Shown here: in pieces, positions 60,917 to 64,000 of the stretch | Numbering within the stretch: position 1 is the first letter of the stretch | Layout of the letters: each line of letters opens with the position of its first letter | DNA from: Dyadobacter frigoris | GTDB lineage: Bacteria; Bacteroidota; Bacteroidia; Cytophagales; Spirosomataceae | Direction: 5' to 3' | DNA: 64,000 bases | Assembly: GCF_005280585.1 (NCBI RefSeq) | Contig: NZ_SZVO01000010.1 | Span: forward strand, 186,001-250,000 | Made by a program: the position numbers and the translations under genes | Notes under the pieces: model-generated | Seen by the model: the letters and a program-made list of their open reading frames with translations, nothing else | Database searches by the model: none | Told to the model about the DNA's origin: nothing

Positions 60917-63292
60917 TTATTTACTTATAAAATATCGAAGCTTGACGTAGAAACCACGGCTTGGTTTTTGAAGACTAAAATTGTCATATAACTTGCTGTC
61001 GAACATATTTTTACATTCTAAGGCGACGTTGTATCTTCCGTTTGCCATGGCATATACAATATTGACATCGTGACTAAGCTGGCGTGGAATATCAAGTTTG
61101 TCGCTTCCCAGACTTGGCCAGTACAGGTAATAAGCGTGGACAAAAAGCAGGTTATAACCGAAAGTCAGGGTGTTTCCCTTTTTGCCAAAATCTTTCAGGA
61201 AAAGTGCTGCATCAGCGTTCCCGAACATGAAAGGCATATTGGGGATCCGGTCTCGGTAGAGCGGACTTTCTGTTGTGTAACCATCCTCAAATTTTGTATT
61301 ATTCCGTAGATCCTGGTAAGTAAGATTGACACCCGCCGTAAACAGTTGTCTGAATGAATAGCGGACTTCGCCATCGACACCAAAATTGGTCACATCAGCC
61401 AGGTTGTCCATAACCTGTTTTGTCTGATTAGCATTTAGCTTAGGACGGATAAAACCCTGGGCATCGCGGTACAAAACATTGGCATCAATACTGAACCTAT
61501 GGATTTTATTAATGCTGGCCTGATAGCTGAATCCTAAATTGTAGTTATTACTTGTTTCTGGTTTTAAATCAATATTCCCTTCCAGATTCAATAGATCCCC
61601 AAAAAGTTCGTCTGTTTCCGGTAAGCGGCAACTCTTTTCAAATGAGCCCTTTAATTGCAGATTTTTATACAGAAAATAAGTTGAAGCAACTCCATAACCC
61701 AGCTTACTAAAACTGTTTTTTTGATCCATGTAAGCGATATCTCCCCAGTTTCCGCTTGGATTGTATGAAACAGAAAACTTGTTATGCTGGGAGAATTGCT
61801 TCACAAAAACGGACGTATTCCAACGGTCGCTGTAATCAAATTTGTAGCCTAAACCGAGTACATTTTTGGTGTTGATGCGTGGCTGTTCATATTTATCAGC
61901 ATCAGGAAAAAGTTCATCTTTTCCTTTCCGGTTGAAGGTATTGTAAACGTTGTTGACGGTAATCGAATGGCGATCGTCAATCTGGTAACTCAAATTCGCC
62001 GTAGCCAGACCGTTGTTATTTCTGAATTTGTACAATGATCTTTCGCGCTCGCTTCCCAGTCCTTCGTATTGCTTAAATTGTTGAAACCAGTTGTAGCGGC
62101 GATAAACCGTGTCAATATTTTGTTCCTGTCCAAGGTTGTAGTTTGCTGATAGATTGAAATTCAATCCTTTAACAAAAAGATCTTTTTTCTGATATTTCAG
62201 GCTGGGCATAACAATATTTCCTCTCCTGTGCCATTTCCCGAAAACACTGACCATCCGCGCGCCAGTTTGAATCTCAGCTTTGTTCTGGCCAAGTGTAATT
62301 CCGATTAACAGCTTATCAGCAAATTTTTTCCCAACCACACCAATGTTTGCGATCAGAGTTTCATTATGATAGGTATCATGAAATCTTCGCAGCCGTTGAT
62401 TCCTGAAATATTCGCCGGTGTTCACGTCAGCGACATCTACGTTGATCCAGTAGTTATTATCCGAAAAATTCTGAAATACATTCAGTTGTGCCGTGAAACC
62501 ATTTTTGGCTGTATACCCTGCATTGATTGCCGTACGATGCGTGTTGAAAGAACCATAGGAATACGAAGCATCCAGATAACTGTTTTGTTTTGTGTTCGTT
62601 ACAATATTAACAGCTCCGCCAAGTGCATCCGAACCGAGCCAGATTGGTACGACACCTTTGTAAACTTCTACCCTTTCGGCAAGGTTGATCGGAATATTAT
62701 TGAGCTGAAAAGAGGAACCAAAATTGTCCATCGGCACGCCATCCAGGAAGAATTTTACCTGTCGACCTGTAAATCCATTCAGAGAAAAATTCATGTTAGA
62801 ACCCACGCCTCCGCTTTCTCTAACCCTTACACCGGAAACGCGATCAAGTGCGTGAGATAAATCGAGTGTCGAATTTTGAAGCTTCTTTGCATCAATGGCC
62901 GTTACGTTATAGGCCTGACGGTTAATTTCCTTCGTTTCACTCCGACCGATAACTGAAATCGATTCCAGCTCTTTTGTGTCGGATTCAAGATGAAAGTTGA
63001 TTTTTGGCTGCTCGCCCTCTTTAACAGTAATTTGTTTGGATTGAGCAAGATAACCCATGAAAGAAACCGTAAGCTGATAGGCGCCCGGCTTAACTTTTTC
63101 CAGATTATATTTTCCGTCCGCATTGGTAAATGTGCCAAAGGAAGTTCCTTTTAACGCTACGACGGCTCCCGGTAATACCTCGCCATCAGCAGATTTTATA
63201 TGTCCTGTGATGCTTACCGGAGATTTTTGGGCAAATGTTATAATGGAAAGGGCACAAAAGATCCCTGTATGCAGAATTTTACTAATTTGCAT
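60917..63292 (-). CDS. TonB-dependent outer-membrane receptor, probable siderophore uptake
   Basis: A 791-residue receptor from the ATG at 63292, which gives the signal peptide MQISKILHTGIFCALSIITFAQ. In-frame starts further upstream (ATG 63322, TTG 63337) would add a non-signal-like extension. Mature parts: a carboxypeptidase-regulatory-like domain (about 25-105, GHIKSADGEVLPGAVVALKG), the plug (about 115-230, DLSHALDRVSGVRVRESGG, GRQVKFFLDGVPMDNFG) and a beta-barrel ending in an aromatic C-terminal strand (RGFYVKLRYFISK). It is the first gene of an uptake locus with DUF4374, PepSY and AraC genes. The substrate is most likely a ferric siderophore or haem-like complex. Confidence 0.92.
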   Translation of the reverse strand: MQISKILHTGIFCALSIITFAQKSPVSITGHIKSADGEVLPGAVVALKGTSFGTFTNADGKYNLEKVKPGAYQLTVSFMGYLAQSKQITVKEGEQPKINFHLESDTKELESISVIGRSETKEINRQAYNVTAIDAKKLQNSTLDLSHALDRVSGVRVRESGGVGSNMNFSLNGFTGRQVKFFLDGVPMDNFGSSFQLNNIPINLAERVEVYKGVVPIWLGSDALGGAVNIVTNTKQNSYLDASYSYGSFNTHRTAINAGYTAKNGFTAQLNVFQNFSDNNYWINVDVADVNTGEYFRNQRLRRFHDTYHNETLIANIGVVGKKFADKLLIGITLGQNKAEIQTGARMVSVFGKWHRRGNIVMPSLKYQKKDLFVKGLNFNLSANYNLGQEQNIDTVYRRYNWFQQFKQYEGLGSERERSLYKFRNNNGLATANLSYQIDDRHSITVNNVYNTFNRKGKDELFPDADKYEQPRINTKNVLGLGYKFDYSDRWNTSVFVKQFSQHNKFSVSYNPSGNWGDIAYMDQKNSFSKLGYGVASTYFLYKNLQLKGSFEKSCRLPETDELFGDLLNLEGNIDLKPETSNNYNLGFSYQASINKIHRFSIDANVLYRDAQGFIRPKLNANQTKQVMDNLADVTNFGVDGEVRYSFRQLFTAGVNLTYQDLRNNTKFEDGYTTESPLYRDRIPNMPFMFGNADAALFLKDFGKKGNTLTFGYNLLFVHAYYLYWPSLGSDKLDIPRQLSHDVNIVYAMANGRYNVALECKNMFDSKLYDNFSLQKPSRGFYVKLRYFISK

Positions 63293-63726
63293 TGCTTTAA
63301 AATGTTCAGCGTTTATAAGCATTGCGCTTTTGCGCAATGAGCCGGGTGGTTGCAGCCATCCGGTTTTTAATTATTGTGATAGAGGGGATTTTTTAGTAGC
63401 GGTCACGTCATGATTATGGTTTGTTAGGGTATACTGAATAATGGAAGTTTAATTGGTAGTAGCTTTAAAGAGGCCTTCCCACAGTTTTAAAAAAACTTTA
63501 TTTTTAAGTCGCTCTCTAATAAGTAAATAGACTCATTCTAAATAAGAGTACAAAAGTACGTGCCGAAAATTGGATACACTTATACAATTTGCCGGTTCGG
63601 TTGGACAATCTGCACCTGTCTCATTTCATTCATCCTGTTATTTTTCCGTTCATGTATAGATCAGATAAAATTTGATCACGTACTGTATATTGCATAGTAC
63701 CTTGTTAAACATAATAAAATTTAGCC
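63293..63726 (-). promoter_or_regulatory. Leader and divergent promoter region of the uptake locus
   Basis: A 434-base gap. On the minus strand the 5' leader of the receptor mRNA has two hairpins: CATTGCGC/GCGCAATG with a 4-nt loop (63320-63339) and CCGGATGG/CCACCCGG with one wobble (63342-63363). Read on the plus strand the second hairpin is followed by TTTTT. A possible -7 element TACTTTTG is on the minus strand at 63551-63558 (CAAAAGTA). No Fur box or AraC operator was recognised, and nothing in the gap matches a riboswitch known to me. Confidence 0.45.
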
Positions 63727-64000
63727 ATGAAACTTAAATTTATTTTGCTATTGCTTATTGTAAGCATATCAATTTCCTGCAAGCACTCAGGTGACGTAAA
63801 AATTTCGGTAAAGGACACTGATGAAGAGTACAAATTCACAGCTTATTTCGACGAAAAAAAGACCCGTGAAATTGTAAAAGTTATCGATCAGAATATTGCT
63901 CCTACCACCATTTCTTCTGATGAAGATGAAATTGATGTAACAACGATTCTGGACGACAAAACGAAATTTGATCTTCAATATTCACCAGGCGAAGTAATCA
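63727..64000 (+). CDS. Lipoprotein of unknown function, cut by the window end
   Basis: The first 91 residues are inside the window. The start MKLKFILLLLIVSISISC has a hydrophobic core and a lipobox Cys18, so the product is a lipoprotein. It is followed by VKISVKDTDEEYKFTAYFDE, which is charged and beta-rich. The rest lies beyond 64000, so no family can be named. The gene is divergent from the receptor locus. Confidence 0.7.
   Translation, partial: MKLKFILLLLIVSISISCKHSGDVKISVKDTDEEYKFTAYFDEKKTREIVKVIDQNIAPTTISSDEDEIDVTTILDDKTKFDLQYSPGEVI

Noticed and set aside
1..64000. tRNA, rRNA or CRISPR arrays
   Set aside because: Read for cloverleaf-type and direct-repeat patterns and none was recognised. 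A scan by tRNAscan-SE and a CRISPR finder would be decisive.

Overview
The window comes from a member of the Bacteroidota, most likely a Cytophagales bacterium of the Dyadobacter/Spirosoma type. This is inferred from protein style, not from a marker gene. The support is a type IX secretion C-terminal domain, a TonB-dependent receptor with an N-terminal carboxypeptidase-regulatory-like domain, DUF4374, DUF2723, DUF4199 and DUF3817 proteins, few Shine-Dalgarno sequences, and promoter elements of the Bacteroidota TAnnTTTG type. No rRNA, tRNA, CRISPR array or insertion sequence was found. It reads as a chromosomal segment with short operons separated by clear hairpin terminators.

Layout. 1-6.9 kb: pentose phosphate cluster tkt, tal, a HAD hydrolase, gnd and zwf. 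7-11.2 kb (minus): an HD phosphohydrolase, a PepSY-like exported protein, an outer-membrane-type protein and a histidine kinase/response regulator pair. 11.7-17.9 kb (plus): a tripartite CzcCBA/CusCBA-type metal efflux operon divergent from that two-component pair. 17.9-22 kb (minus): a Gly-rich exported protein, a DUF4136 protein and a DegP/HtrA protease. 22.0-23.0 kb (minus): a two-gene cassette whose second gene, a probable nucleotide-binding/TIR-like protein, is interrupted by an in-frame TGA. 23.2-27.1 kb (minus): a second, paralogous two-component pair, a ThuA-like protein and CorA. 27.3-31.3 kb: alcohol dehydrogenase, phosphoglycerate mutase and a UPF1-like helicase. 31.3-33.5 kb: an AraC regulator and a short-chain dehydrogenase that share a duplicated AraC-type operator. 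33.6-35 kb: a CysC plus sulfotransferase cassette. 35.4-43.9 kb: a CoA-transferase, DUF4199 with a membrane LuxR regulator, an esterase, small membrane proteins, an AraC regulator divergent from a cytochrome P450, a YiiX-like cysteine hydrolase and an SRPBCC protein. 44-50 kb: a large DUF2723 membrane protein, then TPR, AraC and a cyanamide-hydratase-like HD protein. 50-55 kb: a 1683-residue secreted nuclease of the ExeM/NucH type with a T9SS tail. 55-57 kb: an Rpn-family nuclease and a zinc dehydrogenase. 57.3-63.3 kb (minus): an iron/siderophore uptake locus with a TonB-dependent receptor, DUF4374 lipoprotein, PepSY reductase-like protein and an AraC regulator carrying a frameshift. The window ends inside a lipoprotein gene.

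How the parts fit. The first five genes make NADPH and pentose phosphates. The first two-component pair probably senses envelope or metal stress and controls the divergent efflux pump. The uptake locus brings an iron complex through the outer membrane and probably reduces or passes it on at the inner membrane. Several AraC regulators sit beside the enzyme they probably control.

Most notable: two genes look intact at the protein level but are each broken by one mutation (TGA at 22459-22461; a 1-nt frameshift near 58056), and two promoters 1.2 kb apart carry the same pair of 17-bp direct repeats at a 21-bp period, followed by a TAnnTTTG element at nearly the same distance.
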